The position numbers were made by a program, and so were the translations under genes. From NCBI GenBank assembly GCA_038236705.1, contig JBBRZN010000010.1:1-62951 (forward strand): a stretch of 62,951 nt of DNA, read 5' to 3'. Below the pieces are notes generated by a model. It searched no databases, was not told where the DNA came from, and worked only from the letters and a program-made list of their open reading frames with translations. This document shows, one piece after another, positions 7,294 through 15,887 of the stretch. This DNA is from AC-32 sp038236705 (GTDB lineage Bacteria > Actinomycetota > Thermoleophilia > Gaiellales > Gaiellaceae). Position 1 is the stretch's first letter, and each line of letters opens with the position of its first letter.

Positions 7294-8792
7294 CAGACGC
7301 CCTTGGGCGTCTCTACGACCGCCGCGGCCGCGGACTCGCCCGAGAGATCAGGGTGCTGCTCGAACCCGTAGCGAACGACGACCCGCTTCGCCGCCTTCAC
7401 CTCGTCCAACCGTCCGACCGGGCGGCCGTGAGGCGCCGTCCTCAGCTGCTCGGGCTCCTCGGCGGCCTCGCGCGCGATCGCGAGCATCGCGTCCGCGAAC
7501 GAGTCGAGCGTCTCCTTGGCCTCGGTCTCGGTCGGCTCGATCATCAGCGCCTCGGACACGACGAGCGGGAAATACACCGTCGGCGGGTGGAAGCCGTAGT
7601 CCATCAAGCGCTTAGCGACGTCGAGCGCCGTGACTCCGTGCTCGCGCTTGAGCGGCCGCGCGGAGAGCACGAACTCGTGCATGCAGAGCCGGTCGTACGG
7701 CAGCTCGTAGGCCTCCCGGAGTCGCGCGAGCAGGTAGTTGGCGTTCAGGACGGCCACCTCCGACATCTCTCGCAGTTGCGGCCCGTAGGCGAGGATGAAC
7801 GCGTAGGAGCGGACGAAGACGCCGAAGGGCCCGTAGAAGCCGCGCACCTTGCCGATCGTCTGCGGACGGTCGTAGTCGAAGACGTAACGGTCGCCCTCGC
7901 GCACAATCGCCGGCACGGGCAGAAACGGCTCGAGGCGTTTCCCGACCGCGATCGGCCCACCGCCGGGCCCGCCGCCGCCATGTGGCTGCGAGAACGTCTT
8001 GTGCAGGTTGATGTGGACGATGTCGAAGCCCATGTCGCCCGGGCGCGAGATCCCGCAGACGGCGTTCAGGTTCGCGCCGTCGTAGTACATGAGCGCGCCC
8101 GCGTGGTGGAAGATCCGCGCGATCTCCTCGATGTGCTCGTCGAAGAGCCCGAGCGTCGAGGGGTTCGTCAGCATCAGGCCCGCGGTGTGCTCGTCGACCT
8201 TCGCACGGAGATCTTCGACGTCGATGTTGCCGCGCGGGTCGGTCTTGACCGGCGTGAGCTCGTAGCCTGCCATGGTCACGCTCGCCGGATTCGTCCCGTG
8301 CGCCGTGTCCGGGATGACGATCTTCCGGCGCTGCTCGTCCTCGCCGAGATCGGCGAAGTAGGCGTGCATCAGCATCAAGCCCGTGAGCTCTCCCTGCGAG
8401 CCCGCCGCCGGCTGAAGCGAGACGGCGTCGAGACCCGTGACCTCGGCGAGCACCTCCTCGAGCTCCCAGCAGAGGCGAAGCGCGCCCTGGGCGCCGTCCT
8501 CGTCCTGATGGGGGTGCAGGTCCCGAAAGCCGGGCAGCGCGGCGAGCCGCTCGTTTACCCGCGGGTTGTGCTTCATCGTGCAGGAGCCGAGGGGGTAGAA
8601 GCCCGTGTCGATCCCGAAGTTCCGGCTCGAGAGCTCGGTGAAGTGGCGCATGAGGTCCGGCTCGGCGAGCTCGGGCAGGCGCGGCGGCTCCGCGCGGCGA
8701 AGCTCGTCCGGAACCTCCGGCACGGGCAACCCATGGTCCGGCAGGCGCCCGGCTCGGCGGCCGGGCTGCGACTTCTCGTAGATCAGCTTCAC
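7293..8792 (-). CDS. gcvPB: Glycine dehydrogenase (decarboxylating) subunit 2, P-protein beta
   Basis: The C-terminal half of P-protein as a separate 499-aa polypeptide. It decarboxylates glycine and transfers the aminomethyl group to lipoyl-GcvH. The PLP lysine is in HINLHKTFSQPHGGGGPG (near 265). FYPLGSCTMKHNPR, LQPAAGSQGELTGL and DTAHGTNPASV are conserved. It overlaps gcvPA by ATGA. The split form is found in Firmicutes, Thermotoga and archaea; many Actinobacteria encode a single fused GcvP. Confidence 0.96.
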   Translation of the reverse strand: MKLIYEKSQPGRRAGRLPDHGLPVPEVPDELRRAEPPRLPELAEPDLMRHFTELSSRNFGIDTGFYPLGSCTMKHNPRVNERLAALPGFRDLHPHQDEDGAQGALRLCWELEEVLAEVTGLDAVSLQPAAGSQGELTGLMLMHAYFADLGEDEQRRKIVIPDTAHGTNPASVTMAGYELTPVKTDPRGNIDVEDLRAKVDEHTAGLMLTNPSTLGLFDEHIEEIARIFHHAGALMYYDGANLNAVCGISRPGDMGFDIVHINLHKTFSQPHGGGGPGGGPIAVGKRLEPFLPVPAIVREGDRYVFDYDRPQTIGKVRGFYGPFGVFVRSYAFILAYGPQLREMSEVAVLNANYLLARLREAYELPYDRLCMHEFVLSARPLKREHGVTALDVAKRLMDYGFHPPTVYFPLVVSEALMIEPTETEAKETLDSFADAMLAIAREAAEEPEQLRTAPHGRPVGRLDEVKAAKRVVVRYGFEQHPDLSGESAAAAVVETPKGV

Positions 8793-10123
8793 GGCGCCTG
8801 CACCTCCGCGAGCACCTCGGCAAGCCGGTCGATCTCCTCCGGCGTCCGTTTCTCCGTCAGGGCCACGAGCAGGACGTCATCCATGCCCGGATAGTCGCGG
8901 CCGAGGGCGTAGCCGGGGTGAACGCCGCGCTCGCGTGCCTCGCGGACGACCTCCTGCGCAGGCTGTCCGACGCGTACGGCAAACTCCTTGAACGTTGTCT
9001 GGTCCGCAAACAGCAACGGAAGCCCGAGCCGCTCCTTCGCGTGCTCGGCAAGGGCCATGCAGGTCTCCCCCACCTCGCGTAGACCCTCCGGGCCGAGCCA
9101 CGAAAGGTAGACCAGTCCGGCCAGCGCGAGCAGCGTCTGGTTGGTGGTGATATTCGAGGTCGCCTTCTCGCGCCTGATGTGCTGCTCGCGCGTCTGGAGG
9201 GTGAGGACATAGCCGCGGTTCCCCTCGGCGTCTGTGGTCTCGCCGACGATGCGGCCGGGCATGCGCCGGATGAAATCCGAGCGCGCAGCCAGGAAGCCGT
9301 AGTGCGGGCCGCCATACGAGAGGTAGTTCCCCGCCGACTGCCCCTCGCCGATGGCGATCGCACAGCCGTAGCGGCCTGGCGCCTCGAGCACGCCGAGCGA
9401 GAGCGGGTCGACGTGGGCGACCGGTAGCGCCTCGGCGTCGTTTGCGGCGGCAGCCAGCTCGGCCGCGGGCTCGAGCACGCCGAAGAAGTTCGGATGCTGG
9501 AAGATCACGCAGGCCGCGCCTTCGGCGGCTGCACGCAACTCGTCGGGGTCGGTAGAGCCGTCACGGTGCGGCACCTCGACGACCTCGAGGCCGAAACCCG
9601 GCGCGTAGGTCTTCACGACGTGCCGCACCTGCGGATTCGTCGCCTCGGTGAGCACGACCTTCGCCCTGCCGGTCGCGTGCTTGGCGATGAAGCACGCGTC
9701 CGCTGCGACAGTGGTGCCGTCGTACCCCGAGGCGTTCGAAACGTGCATCCCGGTCAGCTCGCAGATCGCGGTCTGGTACTCGAAGATCGCCTGGAGCACG
9801 CCCTGGCTCAGCTCGGGCTGGTACGGCGTGTACGCGGTCAGAAACTCGCCGCGCTGGAGGACGGCGTCCACGATCGCAGGAACGTAGTGGTCGTACATGC
9901 CCGCGCCGAGAAACGAGAGCTCTGCACCGACGTGGGCATTCCGGGACGCGAGCTCCTCGAAGTACGCGGTCAACTCCTGCTCGGTCATCGCCGGGCGCAG
10001 GTCAAGCTCTCGTTCCAGCCTCACGCCGGCGGGCACTTCGGCGAAGAGCTCCTCGATCGACGAGACCCCGACCTCCTCGAGCATCGCCTCCCGATCGGCG
10101 TCGGTCAGGGCGAGGTAGGTCAC
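8789..10123 (-). CDS. gcvPA: Glycine dehydrogenase (decarboxylating) subunit 1, P-protein alpha
   Basis: The N-terminal half of P-protein as a 444-aa polypeptide, the partner of GcvPB in an alpha2beta2 enzyme. Family blocks are FLGAGMYDHYVPA, TAYTPYQPELSQGVLQ, LTGMHVSNASGYDG, SYGGPHYGFLA and REQHIRREKATSNITTN. It starts with GTG overlapping the gcvH stop (GTGA) and ends overlapping gcvPB by 4 nt, so the operon is tightly coupled. Confidence 0.96.
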   Translation of the reverse strand: MTYLALTDADREAMLEEVGVSSIEELFAEVPAGVRLERELDLRPAMTEQELTAYFEELASRNAHVGAELSFLGAGMYDHYVPAIVDAVLQRGEFLTAYTPYQPELSQGVLQAIFEYQTAICELTGMHVSNASGYDGTTVAADACFIAKHATGRAKVVLTEATNPQVRHVVKTYAPGFGLEVVEVPHRDGSTDPDELRAAAEGAACVIFQHPNFFGVLEPAAELAAAANDAEALPVAHVDPLSLGVLEAPGRYGCAIAIGEGQSAGNYLSYGGPHYGFLAARSDFIRRMPGRIVGETTDAEGNRGYVLTLQTREQHIRREKATSNITTNQTLLALAGLVYLSWLGPEGLREVGETCMALAEHAKERLGLPLLFADQTTFKEFAVRVGQPAQEVVREARERGVHPGYALGRDYPGMDDVLLVALTEKRTPEEIDRLAEVLAEVQAP

Positions 10124-10515
10124 GCGTCGGCCAGGTGCTGCTTGTACGCCTCCGGGTCGAGCAGTGACTCCACCTCGCTCGCCTCGGTCAGCCGGATGCG
10201 GACGAGCCAGCCCGCGCCGTACGGATCGTCGTTCACGGTCTCCGGCGCATCAGTCACGGCGCTGTTCACCTCGAGCACCTCGCCCGAGAGCGGCGCGATC
10301 ACGTCCGACACCGCCTTCACCGACTCGACCTCCGCGTAGGACTGATCCTTCGTCAGGGTCGCGCCCTCCTCCGGAGGCTCGAAATGCACCAGCTCGCCGA
10401 GAGCGTCCTGCGCAAACCAGGTGATGCCGAACACCGCCTCCCCGTCCTCAAGGCGGGCCCAGTCGTGCTCCGGGTGGTAACGCAGGTCGTCCGGGTAGCT
10501 CTCAGCCGCGGCCAT
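10120..10515 (-). CDS. gcvH: Glycine cleavage system H protein
   Basis: The lipoyl carrier that shuttles the aminomethyl intermediate between P-protein, T-protein and dihydrolipoamide dehydrogenase. The 131-aa product starts MAAAESYPDDLRYHPEHDW. The lipoylated lysine is in AEVESVKAVSDV, preceded by GELVHFEPPEEG and followed by PLSGEVLEVN, with the usual C-terminal GAGWLVRI. ATG 10515 overlaps the gcvT stop as TGATG and follows GGGAGGAG, so it is preferred over the TTG one codon upstream. Confidence 0.96.
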   Translation of the reverse strand: MAAAESYPDDLRYHPEHDWARLEDGEAVFGITWFAQDALGELVHFEPPEEGATLTKDQSYAEVESVKAVSDVIAPLSGEVLEVNSAVTDAPETVNDDPYGAGWLVRIRLTEASEVESLLDPEAYKQHLADA

Positions 10516-11567
10516 CAAGTCTCCTCCCGCGAATAGATGGGCTTCTTCACTACGCGCGCACGGCGCGAGCGGCCGCGAACGTCGATCGTCAACTCTGACC
10601 CCGGCAGGGCGAGCTCGGCCGGAACGTAGCCCAGCCCGATCCCGCGCTCGAGCATCGGCGAGTGCGAGCCGGACGTGACCTCGCCGCCCTCCGCAATCGT
10701 CATCCCCTGGCGCGGGATTCCCGACTCCTCCATGACGAAGGCCACGAGCTTCCGCTCAGAGCCCGCCTCTTTGATCCGCCGCAGCTCCTTCGCGCCGGTG
10801 AATTCCTTGTCGAGGGCGCAGACCCAGCCTAGCCCCGCCGAGATCGCGTCGGTTTCCGGGCCGATGTCGTTGCCGTGGAGCGGGTAGCAGACCTCGAGCC
10901 GGAGCGTGTCGCGGGCCCCCAGGCCGCACGGAACGACCCCCCGCTCGACGATCCGGTCCCAGAGCTCGGCCGCGCGCTTGGCCGTCACGAGCAGCTCGAC
11001 CCCCTCCTCGCCGGTGTAGCCGGTGCGATTGACCACGCAGTCGATGCCGTCGATCTCGCCCTCCGCAAAGGTGAACGCGGGCGCCGCGGACAACCCGAGT
11101 CGCTCGAGCGCCTTCGGGCCTTGCACCGCGAGCAGGGCGTGGTCGTCGGAGACGTCGCGCACCTCCGCGCCGGGCCCCTCGCGCTCGTGCAGCCACTCGA
11201 AATCCGCGCCGCGGTTCGACGCGTTCACGATCAGCAGGAAGCATTCGGGCTCGCGTTCGTAGACGATCAGGTCGTCGACGATCCCGCCTTGCTCGTTCGT
11301 GAGCAGGGTGTACTGCGCCTGACCAGGGCCGATCCGGTCGAGGTCGTTCGAGAGCGCAGCCTGGAGGAGCTCCCTTGCGCCCGGGCCTTCGACCTCGAGC
11401 TCGCCCATGTGCGAGACGTCGAAGACCCCGGCGTCGGTCCGCACGGCGCGGTGCTCGGGGATTACGCCCTGGTACTGCACGGGCATCTCCCAGCCGGCGA
11501 ATGGCACGAGGCGCGCCCCGAGGGCGAGGTGACGCTCGTAGAGCGGGGTTCGGAGCAGTGTCTGCAT
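10515..11567 (-). CDS. gcvT: Aminomethyltransferase (glycine cleavage T protein)
   Basis: Transfers the methylene group from GcvH to tetrahydrofolate and releases ammonia. The 350-aa sequence has TPLYERHLALGARLVPFAGWEMPVQY at the N-terminus, DVSHMGELEVEGP, NRTGYTGEEGVELLV, GLGARDTLRLEVCYPLHGNDI and the C-terminal OB-like GYVPAELALPGSEL. It is the first gene of the operon. A TAGCAT -10 lies 9 nt before the ATG. No glycine riboswitch was recognised upstream. Dihydrolipoamide dehydrogenase is not in this window. Confidence 0.96.
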   Translation of the reverse strand: MQTLLRTPLYERHLALGARLVPFAGWEMPVQYQGVIPEHRAVRTDAGVFDVSHMGELEVEGPGARELLQAALSNDLDRIGPGQAQYTLLTNEQGGIVDDLIVYEREPECFLLIVNASNRGADFEWLHEREGPGAEVRDVSDDHALLAVQGPKALERLGLSAAPAFTFAEGEIDGIDCVVNRTGYTGEEGVELLVTAKRAAELWDRIVERGVVPCGLGARDTLRLEVCYPLHGNDIGPETDAISAGLGWVCALDKEFTGAKELRRIKEAGSERKLVAFVMEESGIPRQGMTIAEGGEVTSGSHSPMLERGIGLGYVPAELALPGSELTIDVRGRSRRARVVKKPIYSREET

Positions 11568-11576
11568 CGGGCTCTG

Positions 11577-11582
11577 ATGCTA
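11577..11582 (-). promoter_or_regulatory. Putative -10 element of the gcv operon
   Basis: TAGCAT (minus, 11582-11577) ends 9 nt before the gcvT ATG at 11567. It follows the T-rich stretch downstream of the hairpin at 11600-11640. The leader would be about 2 nt. Confidence 0.45.
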
Positions 11583-11599
11583 AAGGAGCCAATAAAGGA

Positions 11600-11640
11600 G
11601 CCGCCCTGGCTTCGGCTGAGAAAGCCGAGGCCGGGGCGGC
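11600..11640 (-). terminator. Hairpin with T-rich tail after ftsZ, before gcvT
   Basis: A long imperfect stem (GCCGCCCC.. / ..AGGGCGGC, with TCGGCT/AGCCGA inside) is followed on the minus strand by TCCTTTATT. It is a likely Rho-independent terminator for ftsZ transcripts. A second hairpin, CGGGTC..ACCG/CGGT..GACCCG, lies at 11658-11682. Confidence 0.6.
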
Positions 11641-11749
11641 CGGACCGGGTCATCGCGGGTCAACCGTCACGGTCGACCCGAGAGGGCACCGTGGGTCTTA
11701 CCGCTCGTCGCGGTGTCTAAACATCGTCTTGGAGCTCGCCGGAAAGTGG

Positions 11750-12829
11750 CTAGCCGTCGCGCAGGAAGGACGGCACCTCGAGCACGTCCTCCGAGATCTC
11801 GAAACGCTCCGCCGGTACCTCGCGGGGCGTTTCCGACTCGCCCTCTACCGGCTCCTCGGCGCGCTTTCGCCGCCGCAGCCGGCCCGGCCCGAAGCCCGTC
11901 GCGATCACGGTCACGCGCACCTCGTCGCCGAGCGACTCGTCGATGACCGCTCCGAAGATGACGTTCGCGTTCTGGTCCGCGGCGGCGGTAACGACCTGCG
12001 CTGCCTCGTTCACCTCGAAGAGGCCGATGTCCGGACCGCCGGTGACGTTGAGGAGGATGCCGGTCGCGCCCTCGATCGAGGACTCGAGCAGCGGAGACGA
12101 AACCGCCGCGCGCGCTGCTTCGGTTGCGCGGTTCTCGCCACCTGCGACACCGATGCCCATCAGCGCGGAACCGGCCTCGTTCATGATGGTGCGCACGTCG
12201 GCGAAGTCGAGATTCACAAGACCCGGGATCGTGATCAAGTCGGTGATGCCCTGCACGCCCTGGCGCAGCACGTCGTCGGCGATAGTGAAGGCGTCCACGA
12301 TCGAGGTGCGCTTCTCGACCACCTGGAGCAGCCGGTCGTTCTCGATCACGATCAGTGTGTCCACGTGGTCGCGCAGCCCGTCCACGCCGCGAGACGCGAC
12401 CTCGGCCCGTCGGCGGCCCTCGAAGGAGAACGGCTTCGTCACGACTCCGACCGTGAGTGCGCCGAGCTCCTGCGCGAGACGCGCGACGATCGGCGCGGCG
12501 CCGGTGCCGGTGCCGCCGCCTTCGCCCGCGGTGACGAAGACCATGTCGGCACCCTTCAATGCTTCCTTCAACTCATCGCGGCTCTCCTCGGCGGCCGCCT
12601 GGCCCACGCTCGGGTCAGCCCCGGCGCCGAGGCCCCGGGTCGCGTCGGAGCCGATCGGCATCTTCACGTCGGCGTCGCACATCAGCAGCGCCTGCGCATC
12701 CGTGTTGATGGCGATGAACTCGCAGCCGGACAAGCCGGCGTCGACCATGCGGTTGACGGCGTTCGAGCCGCCTCCGCCTACACCCACGACCTTGATCAAG
12801 GCCAAGTAGTTCCCCGTCTGATCCCTCAT
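11750..12829 (-). CDS. ftsZ: Cell division protein FtsZ
   Basis: The tubulin-like GTPase that forms the cytokinetic Z ring. The 359-aa sequence has GVGGGGSNAVNRM, the tubulin signature GGGTGTGAAPI, the T7 loop NLDFADVRTIM and NVTGGPDIGLFEVNEAA. After a short charged linker it ends in LEVPSFLRDG, matching the conserved C-terminal peptide that binds membrane tethers such as SepF. No ftsA is present in the cluster. ATG 12829 follows GAGGCGAG; a TTG two codons upstream is possible. It is the last dcw gene and has its own promoter. Confidence 0.98.
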   Translation of the reverse strand: MRDQTGNYLALIKVVGVGGGGSNAVNRMVDAGLSGCEFIAINTDAQALLMCDADVKMPIGSDATRGLGAGADPSVGQAAAEESRDELKEALKGADMVFVTAGEGGGTGTGAAPIVARLAQELGALTVGVVTKPFSFEGRRRAEVASRGVDGLRDHVDTLIVIENDRLLQVVEKRTSIVDAFTIADDVLRQGVQGITDLITIPGLVNLDFADVRTIMNEAGSALMGIGVAGGENRATEAARAAVSSPLLESSIEGATGILLNVTGGPDIGLFEVNEAAQVVTAAADQNANVIFGAVIDESLGDEVRVTVIATGFGPGRLRRRKRAEEPVEGESETPREVPAERFEISEDVLEVPSFLRDG

Positions 12830-12884
12830 GCTCAACTCGCCTCTACCTCAAGCTGTAGTGGACAGTACGTCTTCTGCGCACGGG

Positions 12885-12913
12885 AGGGTACGCCCAGCCG
12901 GCACGCCTGTCAA
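12885..12913 (-). promoter_or_regulatory. Promoter of ftsZ
   Basis: On the minus strand TTGACA (12913-12908), a perfect -35, is followed after exactly 17 nt by TACCCT (12890-12885). The predicted leader to the ATG at 12829 is about 50 nt. It lies in the ftsQ-ftsZ gap, where many bacteria raise ftsZ transcription above the rest of the cluster. Confidence 0.65.
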
Positions 12914-12941
12914 CGCCGACTGCGCCGCCGCACCATCAGTC

Positions 12942-13757
12942 TCAGGTAGAGACTTTAGGGTTCATTCCCGCCACGGGGCGGTCGGGCACGCCGAGATCCA
13001 CGTAGGCATAGCCCCCGTGCGCAAGGATTCCGGGGAGGATGCGGGTGGCGATCGCGAGCTTGAGCCGGATCGATCTCAACTCCCCCAGCCGGAGCTCGAG
13101 ACCCGAGGCGAGCAGGAAGGTCAGGTCGTGCTCGCGCACGCGCACCATCCTGACCCGTCCGTGGAAATGCGCGAGGCGCGCGAGCGCGAGCGTGCGCACC
13201 GCCCGAAGCCCGAAACGGTCGGTGACCGCGGCGCCAAGTTCCGGCTCGCCGGAGTGAGCGAGCCAGATCCTCGGAAGGGCCGGCCGGGCATGCGCGGGAA
13301 CTGCTGCGATCACACGCGCGCTCGCCGCGACGAGCCAGGCCTTCGGCCCGCGCCTGGCGACGGCGACCGGATGCTCCGCCCGCACGGTCACGCGCAGCGT
13401 GTGAGGGAAGTCACGGTCGTAGCTGAAGCTCGCGACCTCGGGGAGCGAGCCGAGCCGACGCTCGACCTCGGCGGTGTCTAGAGCCAGGAGGCTCTGCCCT
13501 TCAAGCGGTGCGAGGGCGGCGCGCACGTGGGCGGCAGCGGCAGGCGGCGCGCCGGCGACCACGACGCCGTTCAGGGCGAACATCGGCGTGGCGCGTGCGA
13601 GCAGGTAGAGACCGACGGCACCGGCAACGATGGCGAACCCGAGCAGGAGCGAGCGTCCACTCGGGAGCACTCGGAGAATCGGTGCGCGCTCGACGCTCCC
13701 TCGAAGCGGGATCACCGCCGTGCGGGCGCGCGCGTGCTGGGGTTTGCGCTCTGGCAC
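12942..13757 (-). CDS. ftsQ: Cell division protein FtsQ/DivIB
   Basis: A bitopic divisome protein that links FtsL and FtsI to the ring. Of 271 aa, about 35 are a basic cytoplasmic N-terminus (RGSVERAPILRVLPSGR), followed by a single membrane segment LLLGFAIVAGAVGLYLLA. A POTRA domain starts at FALNGVVVAGAPPAAAAHVRAAL and ends with LPEVASFSYDRDFPHTLRV. The FtsQ domain closes with a C-terminal YAYVDLGVPDRPVAG. Its place between murB and ftsZ supports the call. Confidence 0.9.
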   Translation of the reverse strand: MPERKPQHARARTAVIPLRGSVERAPILRVLPSGRSLLLGFAIVAGAVGLYLLARATPMFALNGVVVAGAPPAAAAHVRAALAPLEGQSLLALDTAEVERRLGSLPEVASFSYDRDFPHTLRVTVRAEHPVAVARRGPKAWLVAASARVIAAVPAHARPALPRIWLAHSGEPELGAAVTDRFGLRAVRTLALARLAHFHGRVRMVRVREHDLTFLLASGLELRLGELRSIRLKLAIATRILPGILAHGGYAYVDLGVPDRPVAGMNPKVST

Positions 13758-13788
13758 GAGGCGGCTTTCGCCGCGGCGGTCGCCCCTC

Positions 13789-14670
13789 CTACCCGAGCGC
13801 GGGCAGCTCGAGAGGCCCGAGGAACTCGACCTCGTGCCGCAGCTCGACTCCGAACTGCTCGAGTGCGCGCCTCCGCGCCTCGGCCATCAACGCAACCGCA
13901 TCGGCCGAACGGGCCCCGCCGGCGTTCTCGATGAAGTTCGCGTGGCGCGGCGACATCTGCGCGCCCCCGATCCTGTGGCCCTTCAGGCCGCCCGCCTCGA
14001 GCATGCGCCCCGCGGTCAGCTCGTGCTCGGGATTCTTGAAGACGCTTCCGAACGTGCGCTTGTTGGTCGGCTGCGCCCCCTTCCGCAGAGCCTGGAGCCG
14101 TGCAACGTTCGCCTTGATCTGCTCCTCCGGCAGCGGCGCCAGCGCGAACTCGGCCCGAGCGACCACCTGCCCGTGGCGCAGCTCGGAATGCCGGTAGCTG
14201 AGCCCCAGCTCCTCCGGCGTGAGCCACCTTGCCCCGTCGGAATCCACGACCTGCGCGCGCTCGAGGATCGTGGCCCAGTCGCTTCCGTAGGCGCCGGCGT
14301 TCATCCAAACGCCTCCGCCGATCGTCCCGGGAATCGCGCAGGCGAACTCGAAGCCGCCGAGCCCGGCCGCCCGCACGCGATGGAGACAGACCGCATTCGT
14401 CGCGCCGCCGCCCCCGAGCAGCCGTTCCTCCTCGACGGTCGCCTCCGCGAGCTCTCCGCCAAGCTTGAGCACGAGCCCGTCGAAGCCCTCGTCGGCGACG
14501 AGCAGATTCGACCCGAGCCCGATCGTCGCCACCGGCAGCTCTCGCTCGCCGGCCCACCCGAGCGCCTCCTCCAGCTCCTCGAGCGTCTCTGGCCGCGCGA
14601 AGGCCCGCGCAGGCCCGCCCGTGCCGAGCGTCGTGAAGCGCGAGAGCGCGACGCCCTCGTCCAGCTTCAC
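13789..14670 (-). CDS. murB: UDP-N-acetylenolpyruvoylglucosamine reductase
   Basis: An FAD/NADPH enzyme that makes UDP-MurNAc. The 293-aa product begins VKLDEGVALSRFTTLGTGGPA, with GLGSNLLVADEGFDG, AIPGTIGGGVWMNAGAYG (FAD site), YRHSEL, GSVFKNPE (catalytic Ser region) and ISPRHANFIEN-like MSPRHANFIENAG with the catalytic Glu region. GTG 14670 overlaps the murC stop as GTGA and follows GAGGAG; an ATG-initiated extension into murC is rejected. Confidence 0.95.
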   Translation of the reverse strand: MKLDEGVALSRFTTLGTGGPARAFARPETLEELEEALGWAGERELPVATIGLGSNLLVADEGFDGLVLKLGGELAEATVEEERLLGGGGATNAVCLHRVRAAGLGGFEFACAIPGTIGGGVWMNAGAYGSDWATILERAQVVDSDGARWLTPEELGLSYRHSELRHGQVVARAEFALAPLPEEQIKANVARLQALRKGAQPTNKRTFGSVFKNPEHELTAGRMLEAGGLKGHRIGGAQMSPRHANFIENAGGARSADAVALMAEARRRALEQFGVELRHEVEFLGPLELPALG

Positions 14671-15887
14671 GCGAGCTCCTCGAGGAGCAGGGGCCCGGCC
14701 CGTTCGACGTCGCCGGCACCGATCGTCAGGACGAGGTCGCCCGGCCGGGCTCGCCGAGAAAGGAACCGAACCGCGTCTTCCAGCTCCGGTGCCCACGCGA
14801 CGGGCATTCCGGGCCGCTCGGCCACCAGTGCCTCGACGACGAGCCTGCCCTCGACTCCCTCGACGGGCTCTTCGCGGGCGGCGTACACGCTCGTGACGGC
14901 AACCGCGTCGGCGGCCGTGAGTGCACCGGCCAGCTCGTGGGCGAGGTGGCGCGTGCGCGAATAGAGGTGTGGCTGGAACACCACGAGCACGCGACCCGAG
15001 CCGACCGCCGACCGAGCGGCCGCGAGCGTCGCGGCGATCTCCCGCGGGTGGTGACCGTAGTCGTCGTAGACCGTAACGCCCCCCGCCTCGCCCCGGCGCT
15101 CGAAGCGCCGCCCGGCGCCGGTGAACTCCGGCAGCACGAGCTCCGCCTCCTTGCGCGCGACTCCGGCGAGCTCGAGCGCCGCCAGCGCCGAGGCGGCGTT
15201 GCGCCGGTTGTGCTCGCCCGGGACGCCCAGCTCGAGCGCCGCCGGCTCCAGCTCCTCCCCCCGCACTGCGGCGGGCGCCTCCGCAAGCCAGCGCTCGAAG
15301 AGCTCGCGCACCTCGGCCTCGGAGGCGAAGGTGGCGTGGTGATCCAGGTCGACATTGGTGACGACCGCGATCTGCGGCCGCAAAGACTCGAGCGAGCGGT
15401 CCGACTCGTCGCCTTCCGCCACGAGCCAGCCCTCGCCTGCCCGCGCGTTCCCGCCGAGCTGCGGGATCTCGCCGCCGATCAGGAACGCCGGATCGAGGCC
15501 CAGTCGGTCGAGCACGAAGGCGATCATCGCGGTGGTGGTCGTCTTGCCATGCGCGCCGGCGACCACGATCGAGGGCGTCAGCGCCACCAGCTCGCCCAGG
15601 AGCTCCCCACGCTTGCGCGTCCCGTTACCTCGCGCGCGTGCCACTTCAGGGTTGTCCGGCGCGATCGCGCTGGAGACGATCACCTCGGCGTCCTCGGGCA
15701 CGTTCCCGGCCTCGTGGCCGATCGTCACCGGCACGCCCGCCGCCTCGAGCCGCTCCACGTAGGACGAGCGCTCGCGGTCGGAGCCACCCACCTCCGCGCC
15801 CCAGGCGTGCGCGACGAGGGCGAGCGCGCTCATGCCCGCACCGCCGATCCCGACGAACCAGAAGCGCCTACCCTCCAGCGGCCGCAA
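14667..15887 (-). CDS. murC: UDP-N-acetylmuramate--L-alanine ligase
   Basis: An ATP-dependent Mur ligase that adds L-Ala to UDP-MurNAc. The 406-aa product is compact for the family (usually about 450-490). The N-terminal Rossmann domain has FVGIGGAGMSALA, the P-loop is VAGAHGKTTTTAM, and NVDLDHHATF, PGEHNRRNAASALA and YDDYGHHPREIAATL are diagnostic of MurC. It starts 20 nt inside the end of murG and overlaps murB by 4 nt. Confidence 0.96.
   Translation of the reverse strand: MRPLEGRRFWFVGIGGAGMSALALVAHAWGAEVGGSDRERSSYVERLEAAGVPVTIGHEAGNVPEDAEVIVSSAIAPDNPEVARARGNGTRKRGELLGELVALTPSIVVAGAHGKTTTTAMIAFVLDRLGLDPAFLIGGEIPQLGGNARAGEGWLVAEGDESDRSLESLRPQIAVVTNVDLDHHATFASEAEVRELFERWLAEAPAAVRGEELEPAALELGVPGEHNRRNAASALAALELAGVARKEAELVLPEFTGAGRRFERRGEAGGVTVYDDYGHHPREIAATLAAARSAVGSGRVLVVFQPHLYSRTRHLAHELAGALTAADAVAVTSVYAAREEPVEGVEGRLVVEALVAERPGMPVAWAPELEDAVRFLSRRARPGDLVLTIGAGDVERAGPLLLEELA

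Noticed and set aside
11568..11749. Glycine riboswitch before gcvT
   Set aside because: The conserved aptamer blocks are not visible; the region is better described as a terminator hairpin plus a -10 element.
13789..14796. murB start at 14796
   Set aside because: The extension lies inside murC in another frame; GTG 14670 has a GTGA overlap and a ribosome site and matches the usual MurB N-terminus.
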